DNA of 64,000 nucleotides from assembly GCA_019914945.1 (NCBI GenBank), contig CM034113.1, positions 2,170,001-2,234,000 of the forward strand. Direction: 5' to 3'. This DNA comes from Typha latifolia (Eukaryota > Streptophyta > Magnoliopsida > Poales > Typhaceae). Numbering within the stretch: the stretch's first letter is position 1; every line of letters starts with the position of its first letter. Under the pieces are notes generated by a model that saw only the letters and a program-made list of their open reading frames with translations, was not told the DNA's origin and did not search any database. Of this stretch, positions 21,295-32,940 are shown in pieces. Position numbers and translations under genes: made by a program.

Positions 21295-21959
21295 ATATTT
21301 GAGCATTTTCATACTTTCTTAGGGTTTTGTGCTTTGGACCGACTTTTTTTTGCTATTTTTAGTAGTTTAGGATGTGCGCTTTTGAGTCTTTTTAGTTTTT
21401 AGTCTAAAATTTTTTGGTTGAGTCATTTGTTTTTCTTTTTGTTCTAGTTTGCATATGAGTTTACTACTGTTTGGTCTTTTGGTTCACGTTTAGAATCTTT
21501 TGTAAAAAACAAAAAGAAATGGAAAAACAAACATTGATGCACTTTTGTTGAATAAGTTGAAAAATGCAACGATTGACACTAAGCCGGTTTGACTATTGTG
21601 TTGAATAATTGTTTGATTCTTGGGTTTATCTAAGCATAGGTTTTATGATGTCAACGCTCAGCTTGCATATACATTAGTCATGATTAATTAAGATTATGCT
21701 TTAATTAATGAGTTATTTTAGAATTGATCATAATATGCTCTTAATAACTTTGTTGATCTACATATACCTTCAATTGATTGACGTACCTATATCGTGAAAT
21801 TATTTCTGAAATTTTAGAAGCGCATCTTCAAAAATATTTACCTTCAATTGATCTACATTTACTTTCAATTTCTAGAAATTTTTTGAAAAATTAAAAAAAG
21901 AATTTCTTGCTTGTGTTCAAACCTCAATTTCAAACGAAAGCGGATTTTCATAATGTACT
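21295..21959. other. Copia post-pol noncoding stretch
   Basis: Plus-strand counterpart of 5263-3827: 'tttgagcattttcatactttcttagggttttgtgctttgg' and 'gcttgcatatacat' match the complement of that region. No frame assigned. Confidence 0.6.
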
Positions 21960-22452
21960 ATGTCTAAATCCTAATGTTCTCATCTTTCCCACTCTCAAAT
22001 CCACATTCTCCACTCTCTCAACTCACCTTCAAAATTAATTTTCTTCTCACATCTTCCACTCTAGGCCTTCCAAAATGTGATTTCTCCTTCCGATCTAAAG
22101 TTTTTGAGGATCAAACTGTGATTTCTTTACTTTTTGCAAGGTACATTTTGGCATGAATTCTTAATCTCATTTGGGTTTTGTTGATTTTTCATAAAGTTTT
22201 TTTTGTTCGAACATGAGTATATCTGGATGACGATGTACTTTGTCAAGAGTTTTATCTATTGTTAGTATTTGCATATCCTCATTCAGATCCTCTTCGTCCC
22301 ATTACAGAGATTACTAGTGGCATTTTGGTGAGAGAGAAGAATGGTTGGGATGTTACATCTAGTGGCTTGGATGTTACATATTATCAGTCTCTACATCCCT
22401 CCTAAGACCCGGCATTCAAGTATCAACCAAAAGCAGACTTATCTTCTGCATG

Positions 22453-22489
<37 letters not shown>

Positions 22490-22951
22490 ACTGCCACACT
22501 GAAGGAGGCAAGTCATGAGGGTTTGCCGTTTGGTATTTAATTACAAATTTGTTCATATAAAGTGGGGTCCGAGTTGACTCAGGTTTTTGTTGTCTTTGGT
22601 ACTTTTGATACCATAAGGAGTAAGGCACACGACTCTCTTTCCAAATCATCTCCCCTCGAACTAGGTTCTTCTTCAATTGCTGAAGCAAGTGCACTAAGTG
22701 TGGAAGTTTCTTCTAATCTAGATTCTTATTCAAATGAGCCGTATGAGGAGTTTCAATTTATGCATGAGCATTTTGATCACCTCAACAATCAACTCAGTGA
22801 TTTGAAATTAGAAGTGTTTGAGATTTTTGGTCATGCTAGGGAGAAACGTGTTGATCAAGGGAGAATTAGAGCGGAGCAAGCTCATCAAATCTTTATGTTG
22901 AATAACATCTTTACTATTCTCAACCAAAACTTTTGTCCTCCGCCTAAGTAA
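21960..22951 (+). pseudogene. Extra ORF (aORF) remnant, unit 2
   Basis: Same as 11172-12085 but with the upstream leader kept ('ctctcaaatccacattctccactctctcaactc'). The open tail, 22562-22951 (129 codons), differs from unit 1 at one or two residues. A purine tract, TTAGGGGGAGC, is at 23021. The (TA)16 run at 22454-22486 lies inside. Confidence 0.7.
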
Positions 22952-23924
22952 TTGTTTGTTAATTCGCGTAAAAAAGGTAGAGTAGTCTAAAGTTTTCTTT
23001 TAGATCTTTTGGTGGTTGAGTTAGGGGGAGCAACTTAGTTAATAACTTGTGATGTTAATTTTTGAATATGACTGTGAATGTTTATCTTCTTATCTTTCTA
23101 CCAAAAGTAATTTTTACACATATTTATTAGATTATAGGGCTCGATTTGTGAATAGTAAGAATATAGAGTGTAAATTAAAATTTTATTAAAATCCAGTGTT
23201 ATATTCAAATTTTTTCTTATTTTAAATATATTTATTTGGATTGTTTACTTGTATTCTTGAAGAACAGGTATAGAAGATTAGTAAATACTTAAAACCCTGA
23301 CAATAAATGAGTACTATTAAACTTATAATATATTTTCTAAGTTATTATGATGCATGGTTTCTTTTCAATGTGAATGTCTTTGTCATGTTAATTAGAACTG
23401 CGTACTATGATGCATGGTTGAACAAAGAGAAGATTTGATGTCAATGCAGTTTACTCATGTTTAGGCAACCAATTCATTGTCCTAGAGATTAAATTATCTT
23501 TAAAGAATAATAAAACCAAAATTCTATCGAAAATATTTATAGAAATATTGTATAGATAAGAATATAACTATTTGACCCCTATTTTTAGGGGCCAAATATA
23601 ATTTGTAGATAGATTGAGAAGAAACTAAAACTAACTAAAAATGTAAAGTTTACAAGTCAACCCCTCTTTCAACCAAACAAATAAAGGAAAGGTAAACCGA
23701 CAAAAACTAGTTTGAATATGATATCAACCACCCAACCACACTCTATTTATATTTACTAATCAATTTAATTGGTCCATCTGTTTGGTCGTCGATCAAATCC
23801 CTACATCGATGATTAGAGGCCAATAAGACCTCTTATCTATCTATATATATTACAACTTCTTCTATACCTTGATTCATCAGCTCACCAGTTCATACACTTG
23901 AAACAAGGATCCAATTTGATCAAA
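22952..23924. other. Spacer and promoter region of gene copy 2
   Basis: Near-identical to 12086-13058, including the hairpin (about 23571-23598) and the TATATATAT box near 23842. Confidence 0.6.
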
Positions 23925-24241
23925 ATGGAGTTTCTCCGGATGGCCGCAGTAGTTCTCATAATGATGGCGGTCATCGGGGATACAATGTGACCGTATCAAA
24001 GGTCGACGCTGGACTAGTTTGTGGTATGACATATAAAGGTATAAACGCATGCAAACCTTCAATTAGCGGCTCAAATCCGAAACCGCCGACGAAGCAATGT
24101 TGTAGTGACCTAGCTACCACCGACCTCCCTTGTCTCGCACGCATAAGAATTCTTTCCTTTTCGGGTGTTAGGCATCGACTCAAAGCTTGCCATGCAGCTT
24201 TGCCGCCCAAGTGCAACCTCAAGCTACCAGCTCATTGCTAA
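23925..24241 (+). pseudogene. DIR1-like lipid-transfer protein copy 2, frameshifted
   Basis: The ATG and first 20 codons match copy 1. A 1-base loss near 23984 then gives a TGA at 23988-23990, inside the signal peptide. Further changes: one base lost before the CXC motif (CLC becomes CLA), one T lost in a T-run (24159-24163 area) and two bases gained near 24199, after which the C-terminal PPKCNLKLPAHC is back in frame. The mature domain would keep six of eight cysteines at their places, but no start feeds it. It may be a real pseudogene, or partly consensus error at short homopolymers. Confidence 0.8.
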
Positions 24242-25670
24242 TTGGGCCATGTGGGCTTTTTTTTTGGAATAATTTGAAGTACTTCTTTCGATATATAATT
24301 GTGTATCATTTTAAGTTATCTTATATGATGTCTAATGGCTGAATAATATATATTATGGTTTCATTCAATGTAAAGGTCTTTTCATGCATGTTATAACAAA
24401 GAGAAGATCTATCGAGACTGCCCTTAATCATCTTTTCTTTCCTCAATCTGTTGTTAATTACTAACACCCCTTTTCAGATGAACATAAATAGGAGAGAAAA
24501 TAACTCTAATAAGCAAGTAATCAAACCAAGATAAAGATATATATATTTAAAACCCCACTAACTTAAGAGAAGGATAATTATCACAACATCAACAAAGCAG
24601 CTTATAGCAAAGATTACACCAAATCAACATGGACTCATTACTCACCCCATTAATTAGCACATATCCATAGCCATAATAATTCTCAAGATATACTTATTTA
24701 TTAATTTAAGTTCTCCCAGCCAATGCAAACAAACCCCCCAAAACCAGAACTAGTAACTCCCCAGATTGATATTCTACTTTGAGGTAGCTTAAGATCAATT
24801 TTCTTCAATGCCAACCAAACAAAGATGTCTACACTATATAGTAAAACAATTGATAGTGAATTTGTAAACGGTGAATCTACTTTTCAACTTCTGGTCGAGT
24901 TAGTTATGATGAGTCAAATTGAGCCTAATTGGTTGCTCTTGCTTATTACGTTTAAATTTGAATTAAAGCGAATAATTCACCCGCTATGTTTATACTCTTA
25001 TAAATAGGAATAGTCATTATTTATTTAGGACTATGAAATCTTAGAATTAATATCTTATTTAGTTAAATTTACTATTTTTATTTTACCGTTGAATAATAAT
25101 CGTCTATTTTCCTACGGGTAGATCCTAAACTTAGAAACCCTACCAAGCTGTCAAACCTAAGACACACCTCCTCTCATGAGCGTCCCTACCTTACATTCAT
25201 CCTCCTAATCCCTTGGCCATCCACCTACCTCCGATGATCTCCGCAATATCAGATAACCCGGTCATGATTTTTCCTCAACCTTTTGGGCATAACTTCTATC
25301 TTTGATATCCAAATTTATTCTAACTAGAGCCAAAAAAACCCTAACATGTGAGGCTACCTTATAAAAATTTCATAATTTTCTTATGAACAGATCATTCTAG
25401 ATTAAGTTGGTAACAATTTGTACAATGTTGTTCTAAACAGATATAACATATTTTGTATTTATATTCTTTTAAGGGATGTGCTTGTGATTAGGAGATGATA
25501 AAGAGAGGTACATGAGAAGGGAAAGTACTTTTGATTCTTCACGGAGATTATAATTAGTGTTTATAGTAGGATGATTAATATGTTTTATTTGCAAACAAAA
25601 GATCTGTGATTGCTACATATGAGGGGAACTATATAGGTAGATTGCAGTTTATTAAGTTGATACCATTATG
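24242..25670. other. AT-rich spacer downstream of copy 2
   Basis: Counterpart of 13377-14802. The 60-codon frame is at 24825-25007. Nothing else recognised. Confidence 0.5.
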
Positions 25671-26117
25671 TGTTAGATTTTTAGTGTTAGCAAATATATA
25701 CAAATATTTGAAATGTTTTCTATACGCGTATACGAGCATATCTATAAGTTTTGATAAGATTTAGACTATTTTTTTTTTTAGATTTAGAGCAAATAAGTCA
25801 CTGCGTTTGTAGGCGTTCAAACTTATTCTAGAAAGTTTGAAATGTATTCACACATACAGAAGTGAAGTTTTGGTCGTTCAAATGCACCTTAGAAAATTCG
25901 CAGTGTGTTCACACATACATATGTGCATATTTGCGCGTTCCAATGCACCTACGACTAAAATCACTGCATTAGAATAGGCTCGGCCCGCATTCGAACATGG
26001 TCGCGAAACTTTATTCCGTGAGATCAATTATGACTTGGATTTGGTCTTATCTTTGTAAAATACATAAGCATTGGGATGCCATATCCCTCAATGACGCTGG
26101 TTATTGATTGAAGAGAG
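25671..26117 (+). repeat. Plus-strand copia LTR, 5' part, unit 2
   Basis: TGTTAGATTTTTAGTG start at 25671, interrupted at the GAGAG target (26113-26117). Confidence 0.75.
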
Positions 26118-27073
26118 TGAAAAACCCCTAGACACACGTATGTATCTAAACACTAGGCAATGATCTCGCTCGTTCGCTTAAGTAAAAATTGGAAGAAATA
26201 TTAAAAATGAAATCAGAGATGAACACCAAGATTTTAACATGGAAAAACCCAAACGGAAAAAAAACTACGGATCCAAACTCAGATCAAAACCAATCAATAG
26301 AATAGTAGCAGTTACAAGACTGACTCACAAAACAACCTGTCGATCCAAACGACTTTGTTCCTCTCAGTTTTGCTCGCTAGAACCCACGATTCACCGCTTC
26401 TCGTGATTGAAGTCCAATCTCAGTAACCCTCGAGATTGATCTTTCGTCTAGATAGCCCTTAAGACGAAAGATTAACTTTTGTAGATGAGTGGAACCTTGT
26501 TAGTTGAAGAACCGATGTAGCCTCAAGAAGTCTCCTTCAATAATGCTTCTTCAACCACCCTAGAGATAGGGCATCATAATCCTTATATATGATCTCCAAG
26601 ATAGAGCCAAATCCAAGTCTTATCCGTACTCATGAAAGTACAAGATAGAGCCAAATCCTAGTCTTATCCATACTCACGAAAGTCTAATATTCTTAAACTT
26701 TGTTGGTGCGTTCGAACGGGCTCGAGTTCGTTCGAACGCGACAACTTGAATTCTTCAGGTTGCGTTCGAACGAGTTTGTGAACGTAGCTCTCGGTCTGTG
26801 TGAACGCAGTACCCGCGTTCGAATGCGTTTGTGAACGCGGCTCTCTGTCTGTGTGAACGCAGTACCCGCGTTCGAACGCGTTTGTGAACGCGACTCTCTG
26901 TCTGTGTGAACGCAGTACCCGCATTCGAACGCGGTATGAACTCGACGGCTTTTCTCCAATAATCTTGTAATTCTTCAAACCAGAGATATTCTAGACTTGT
27001 GTAAGGCTCATATACATGAAAAAATACACTTAGAATATTTTGTACACAATTGCCAACAAATAAAAACCTAACA
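26118..27073 (-). mobile_element. Solo copia LTR, unit 2 (956 bp)
   Basis: TGAAAAACCCC to CCTAACA, with GAGAG on both sides (26113-26117 and 27074-27078). Same site as unit 1, so inherited by duplication. It has one fewer minisatellite insertion than unit 1. Confidence 0.9.
26763..26938. repeat. 53/54-bp LTR minisatellite, 3 copies
   Basis: TTTGTGAACG...GAACGCAGTACCCGCGTTCG units without the extra 19-bp insert seen at 16000. Confidence 0.85.
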
Positions 27074-27078
27074 GAGAG

Positions 27079-28388
27079 TATTTTGAAGAAATAATGTTTC
27101 ACACCAACGAAAGTTTTTCTTATCCTTTACCGACCAAGATTTTCGTTTTAAGAGTTACCAAAGCAAAAGATCAATCTCGAGGGTTACGAAGATTTTCATT
27201 AGAATCCTAACTCCGGATGCTACCTCCACTTAAATTTTCATAATCATCCTACGGACGGATCGTTCCAAATCTAGTCTGTAACAAAAACAAAAAATAAAGA
27301 TAGTAAAATACAATGCTATGAACATTTTGGCTTTAGTCATATTGCAAAGGAATGTCACAATTGGCTCAAGAGGAAGGGTAAGACTATGAAGGTCTCTTCA
27401 GATGACTTGAATGAGTATGATGATAATTCTAAGAAAGATCAAGAGAACTATGTAGCTTTTACCGCCTCTCTCTCTCTTGCACTAACTCTACTAATAATTC
27501 TGATAATACAGATGAGCACCACTTTGAAGAAGAAGAAGAATCTAAGATACAAAAAGCATACAATAATTGCACCCACTGGACAATAAATGATGAAGGTCAC
27601 AAAGACTGAGCTAGAGTGGTTGTTAAAGGAAATCACCTTTCTAAAAAGAAGAACAAATTGGAAAATAAATTAAAGGCTCAAATTTTTAGAAAAGATAGGT
27701 ATGGACTTAGATAAACTAGTAATTGAAATAATAAAAATATTATTTTTATATTAAAGCAACCCTGGATGAACATCTCAAAGTTAAAGTTGAATCAACATCA
27801 TAGTGAGCCTTCAAAAGTGAAAAAGTAAACACGAGACACACTCCTCAAGAAAAGGTAAACAGAAATATTTATACCCACTATGTTATCATTGTAGCATTCA
27901 AAGGCATATTCGACCTAATTTAAACTATTGCAAAAACCTATGAATGCATTTATTTATGGTGTGAAATGGAAATCTACTTGGGTTAAGAAAAGTAATTTGA
28001 AATATTATGTTGTACATATTTCCTTAAAAGCTTTAAACTCAAATTTGTGGTATTTAGATAATTATTGTTTAAGAGATATGTTAGATGACAAATCAATGTT
28101 TTCTAAGCCCGAAGAATATTAAGGTGGAGTTGTGACTTTTGGTGATGAAAATTTAGCTAAGGTAATTGGGAAAGAAAAATTAAGTACTTTGGTTTCCAAG
28201 CGAATCTTCTTAGTATCAGTCACTTCTGTAATGAAAATTATGAGATAATTTTTTTCAAAAATAATTGTGTTATTCTAGATCATGGAGATAATTTATATGT
28301 TGTGGATTTATAACATCTGATAATTATTATATTGTCAAAATCCGAAATGTAATAGTGCTACTTGAAATTGCAGATCTTTGGCATCAAT
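27079..28388 (+). pseudogene. Plus-strand copia: LTR tail, gag and protease, unit 2
   Basis: LTR tail to about 27210; the gag zinc knuckle from 27312 (CYEHFGFSHIAKEC) and KTMKVSSDDLNEYDD; a second knuckle area near 27890 ('HSKAYST' in a shifted frame). The protease region follows from about 28030 (NSNLWYLD, DDKSMFSKPEEY, GGVVTFGDENLAKVIG) to DLWHQ at the start of the integrase zinc part. A 48-base loss near 27751, relative to unit 1 (16903-16940), removes the IQKEDNLK segment. Confidence 0.8.
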
Positions 28389-29210
28389 AGTTATGAATTA
28401 GATATGGACTGATTCAGACATAAAAAAATTATAAAAATCAGATAGGGTTCTAATGGATTTGGTTTCACGTCAATTAGATGTTTGGATGGAAAGATATAAT
28501 TAAAATAGTGGAGTAAAATCAAAATAGGGCAGAATAGTAAATATTCGATATTGCGACGATTGTCGGTGGATGGTGGACGGTCAAGGGTGGTGGTGGATGG
28601 CCGTAGGGTAGGGTGGCTAATAGAGTGGCTATGGGTTGGAGGTAGAATTTTGGTTTTTAACTTAAAACTACTCCTAGGAAGATAAAACGATCTAACGACT
28701 ACGATAAACGATAAGGATGAAAATAATAACTTGGCTAAACTCAGATTTCTTTCATTCAATTCTTTATTATTATCAACATATGTCCACTCCTATTTATAGG
28801 AAAAAAATCTTTAGCAGATCGGATCCACATGCAGATTATCTAATTTATTTAAAATTCAAACAATAAAATAAAGCTAATTAACTAACTTGACTAAATCAAC
28901 TTTCATTATCTTTCTTAGAATAATTTTTTGTTTTATCATAGATAAATTTTGAATCTAGAGAATTTGTGAATATCAAAGTTATAGATCTGGAGGTTAAAGA
29001 TCTTATTTAGCTAGTTTGATATTATTTTGTCATCTGTATAATATTCTGTGAATATTTTTGTAAAATTATGCAGAGCTAAATTTAGCTAATTAAATAAAAT
29101 CCTAATCTATGAAGGCTCTAACTAAACCAAATAAGCAAATAAGATAATTAAACTCAATCCATTGAGCCCAATCTCTACTTGATATGATGTGATCTGACCT
29201 AGTTCGCATC
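28389..29210. mobile_element. Unclassified 0.82-kb insertion in copia integrase
   Basis: Interrupts the copia frame between DLWHQ and the HNKLFNLSKYEVIRG segment. It is flanked by ATCAAT (28383-28388 and 29211-29216). On the minus strand it has a good TATA box, CCTATAAATAGG (complement 28783-28794), so it may be a solo LTR of another family read on that strand, though clear TG...CA ends are not seen. No coding frame supported. Confidence 0.6.
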
Positions 29211-29890
29211 ATCAATGACTTTGGACATGCGAACCACAATAAACTATTTAATTTGTCTAAATATGAAGTGATAAGGGGATTACCTAACATGAAGGGAAGT
29301 TAAAAATGTATGTGTTTCCTGAAACAAATAAGGATCTCATAAAGAAAGTAAAAATGCTGCTACCACTTATTGAGTTCTATAGCTAGTTCATATGGATCTC
29401 ATGAGACTCATAAAAATTGAAAAGTTTTGGAGGTAAACGGTATATATTTTTAATGGTTGATGGTTACTCCGAATTTTCTTGGATTGCCATTTTACGTTAA
29501 AAGTCTAAAATATTAGTAGTTTTTAAATCACTATGCTTAAGATTGCAAAACAAAAAATTCACTACTCTTATTAGGATTTGGTCTAATTATGGTAGAGAAT
29601 TTAAAAATAAAAAGTGTTCTATGTTTTACAATTCTGTTGGCATCAAGTATGAATTTTTAGCACCGATAGCTCTACAATAGAACCACAATATGGAGAGAGT
29701 ACACAGTTGTGCAATAAATAGCTTGGGTGATGTTGAATGCTGAAAAGATTCTTTAAAAGTTTTAGGCCATAATAGTAAATACAGCAGTATATGTGATCAA
29801 TCGTGTCTATCTTAGACCTGGTACAAAAATGACAATATATGAACTATAGAAAGGTATGAAGCCTAATATTAATTATTTTCGAGTGTTTGG
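29211..29890 (+). pseudogene. Plus-strand copia integrase, unit 2
   Basis: LFNLSKYEVIRGLPNMKG, GGKRYIFLMVDGYSEFSWIA, VVFKSLCLRLQN, then SNYGREFKN (the second catalytic Asp is Asn). Also a degenerate 'NHNMERV' area and VYVINRVYLRPGTKM-like codons (29790-29830). Multiple stops. Confidence 0.8.
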
Positions 29891-30413
29891 CATGATCGAG
29901 AACGGTTGACTAAATATGGCATATTCTTAGGGTATTTAGATAATAGTACAGTATAGAGTAATTCAATTTTAATACTTCTACAATTATGGAATTTGCAAAT
30001 ATTGTTTTAGATAATAACACTGTGGAAAAATCTAAAATTTCTCTTGTTATTGATACTACAAGTACATTTGATGAAGACACCACAAAGAGAGATTACTCCA
30101 ACAATCTTGAGCAAGAATGAGGATAAAGTGGAAAAGGAGAAAGGTGATGACGGTGTATTGGAACCATTAGCTAGACACAAATTAAATCATTTATTGTCTT
30201 AAGTAATCGGGAATATGACTGAACTAATGAAGACAAGAAGGCAAATATGAAGTGAGTATTGTTTACGTATTACACTTCTACTTTTGAACCAAAAATGTGA
30301 ATGAAGCTAATATAGATAATTCTTGGAACAATATAATGGATGAGGAACAAGTGCAATTTACTAGAAAAGATGCTTTATATTTAGTTCCTAGACCTAAAAA
30401 TGTGAATACAATT
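29891..30413 (+). pseudogene. Plus-strand copia RT start, truncated
   Basis: LTKYGIFLGYLDNS, FNTSTIMEFANIVLDNNT, YYTSTFEPK, then the LVPRPKNVNT area, ending abruptly at 30413 where an LTR begins. The following RT part (KGFEAPQ...) appears only at 18266, beyond a gypsy LTR end, so the element was split before the array formed. Confidence 0.8.
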
Positions 30414-30633
30414 TGTTAGGTTTTTAGTGTTAGCAATTGTGTACAAAATAATCTAAGCGTTTTTAATCATGTACATGAACATTTATACAAGTTTTGAAAG
30501 TATTCGGATTGAAGAATTTTAGTCTCTATGTTTGCACTAAGTTCGAATGCACCCAGACCGCATTCAAATGCAGACTCAGGCGCTCACATCGACACTGAAT
30601 GAGTTTCGGCAGTTTGGACCCTTGCACCAATGC
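30414..30633 (+). repeat. Copia LTR fragment (5' 220 bp)
   Basis: TGTTAGGTTTTTAGTGTTAGCAATTG start; it stops at 30633 where the gypsy-type LTR begins. The remainder of this LTR is not seen. Confidence 0.75.
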
Positions 30634-30992
30634 TGTAATAACCCAAGTAGGGTTAAAAAAAAAGGGAAAGGTGGCCTCGTGCCCATGCAAGCTGCATGGC
30701 ATGGTGAGGTGCCACACACCCACCGTCGCTGCCGCAGCCAACCTGCTGCGGCCAGCTGGCAGTGGTGGGCCCCAGCACCGCTGCCCTTTTCCCCTCCTCC
30801 GTCTCTCTCTCCATCTCTCTCTCTCGACAACCCTCTCACTCTACTCTCTCTCTCTTTCTCTCTCTCTCGACCACCCTCTCACTCTACTCTCTCTCTATTC
30901 TCTCTCGCACTCCTTTCTCTGCTCATTGCTAACACCTTCCCTGGAGCCACCGTTGCCGGTGAGATCTCTCACTCCCCCTCTCTTTCCTTTTC

Positions 30993-31048
<56 letters not shown>

Positions 31049-32940
31049 CCCCTCTCTCTTTCTTGCCTTGAGCTCGGGCTCGCCGTAGCCGAGCCATCGG
31101 CGAGAGGCCGGCCGTTGGCTGGCCAGCAGCGGCCGAGCCCCTCCCCTCCAGCCCGAGTCCGCTCCCTCCTCTGTATTCTCCTCTTTTCTTGTTCTTCTTT
31201 TCTTTCTTTCTTCTTCTCCTTTCTTCTTCTTCTTCTTTCTTCTTTTTCTTCTTCCTCAGCTATTCCCCGTTCTGCTACAGTGTTGGGCTCGGCCCAGCAC
31301 TGTAGTAGACAATGCCGAGCCCAACACTATGGCAAGGGAATTGCTCCCTTTTAATTTGTTACATTAATTATATGATTTAGTTTCTAAAATTTAGGTAAAT
31401 CAGTTTATCTAGACGATAGATTATTTTGATAATTTACACTCACTAGTATAAGTATTAGCTAAGTATTTTAGTATAATAATTTATTAATTATAGTTATAAA
31501 CATTTGCATATGATTATATATAGTTTAGACATTGTTTATTAGATTAATACATGTAATCATATTAATAGTAATCTTATATTTTATATAGTTAGTTTTATTA
31601 AAAATAATTAAATTATATAAGTTTCTAGTAATGTTTATGTATGCTTATACATGCATATATTTAATGTATTTGAATATGCAATGTGTTTCTAGCACCTTAT
31701 TATTATTATATATTATTTTCTATGCAATAAAATTCTGAGCTCAAATAATTATTTTTATATTTAAGGACAATGATTATTATATGTATGATTAGTAACTAGT
31801 TAAGTAAAACTAGTTAATTGCTAAATAATTGAATTATAGTTAGTTATTTTATGTACATATATTTTAATTATATTATTGTATATCTGATTCTTTTATATTT
31901 AAAGAGGTTAATTATTATATGCCTAATATATAATTAGAATAAGGACATCTGAATTATATATATATATAATGTATATCATGTTATTTAATAAAATCAAATA
32001 ATTTATTATATTTTGCACTAATGAATTCTAAATGGGATAAATGGCTAACGTCATATTACTTAAATAATTTAAGATTCCGACCCCGCTGTTCAAGACCCCG
32101 TGGACTTAGCTATCGAGGCTTAATCGTTGTTGTAACAACGTGAGCGAGTGGTTATTTGATATTTGCGGTAGTGGTGAGAAGTCTTATCCCCTAGACGTCT
32201 TTCTCAAATTATGTTATATTATATATTATGTACATGCATGTTTTGGCCTCTAGCATGATTATATGACTTTATCTAGAGATAATTTAAGTCAAGCATATTT
32301 TATCATGCATTTGATTAGGCTGATATGAGATATGAGTATATTGGCGATATATAGAGATGATTGGAGATGATTTCTTTTGTTATGATTGTATACCGGGATG
32401 AGCTCTAACTTGAGTATGCATGTGATAGACTAGCGGGAGTATGCATGTATTAGATACATAGTTAGAGATTACATTGCATCATTTTCTCTTGATTCTGCTC
32501 TACCTAACTTCCTATTATGCATTGACTTATTATCATATTTGGATATATCCATATGATCTGGCATTTAGAGGGAAAACATTAAATGTGATTGATAGGATAG
32601 TTGATAGAAAGCGTGAGGATACCCGAGTGGGCACGAGGGTTAGGACGCGTTTGGTGGATGATTGATCGTTTGACATAATCGCGATCCTATTGGCCTTACG
32701 TCCGAAGTCGTTAGTCTATGTGGGCAACAGATATTCGGACACATGCCGTTCACCAGGGTATATGCTCAGTCTGGATGGTTGTTGATACTCTTAGCGGATG
32801 TCTGGGTATGATTATATTTGAGATACTCCTTGCGGATGGCAGAGTATGTTTTGAGCCTTCGAGCATGATGTTGAGACTGGGTACCGGGTGTTGACTGTGC
32901 ATAGTGGTCTAATATGATGATGACATATACAGATGATATT
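30634..32940 (+). mobile_element. Ty3/gypsy (Tekay-like) LTR, 5' part, unit 3
   Basis: The only clean view of the LTR start, TGTAATAACCCAAGTAGGG. The CT tract is at 30788-31055, the pyrimidine tract at 31175-31255, the hairpin block at 31275-31350, then AT-rich DNA and the local repeat 'gcggatgtctgggtatg' / 'gcggatggcagagtatg' (32797-32845). Interrupted by copia at 32941. Confidence 0.6.
30788..31055. repeat. (CT)n-rich microsatellite tract
   Basis: Longest CT run of the three copies (30996-31043). Frames over it are low complexity only. Confidence 0.9.

Larger units (their letters stand above)
16985..30633. repeat. Tandem array unit 2
   Basis: Begins with an illegitimate junction: gag sequence of unit 1 runs directly into the middle of the gypsy-type LTR (equivalent to 10546), so the minus-strand copia and about 13 kb of the standard unit are absent. 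It keeps 17568-22030, which the other units lack. Confidence 0.85.

Noticed and set aside
30547..31354. 174- to 251-codon frames in unit 3
   Set aside because: Translations of CT and TTC simple repeats in a gypsy-type LTR, with low-complexity Ser/Leu.
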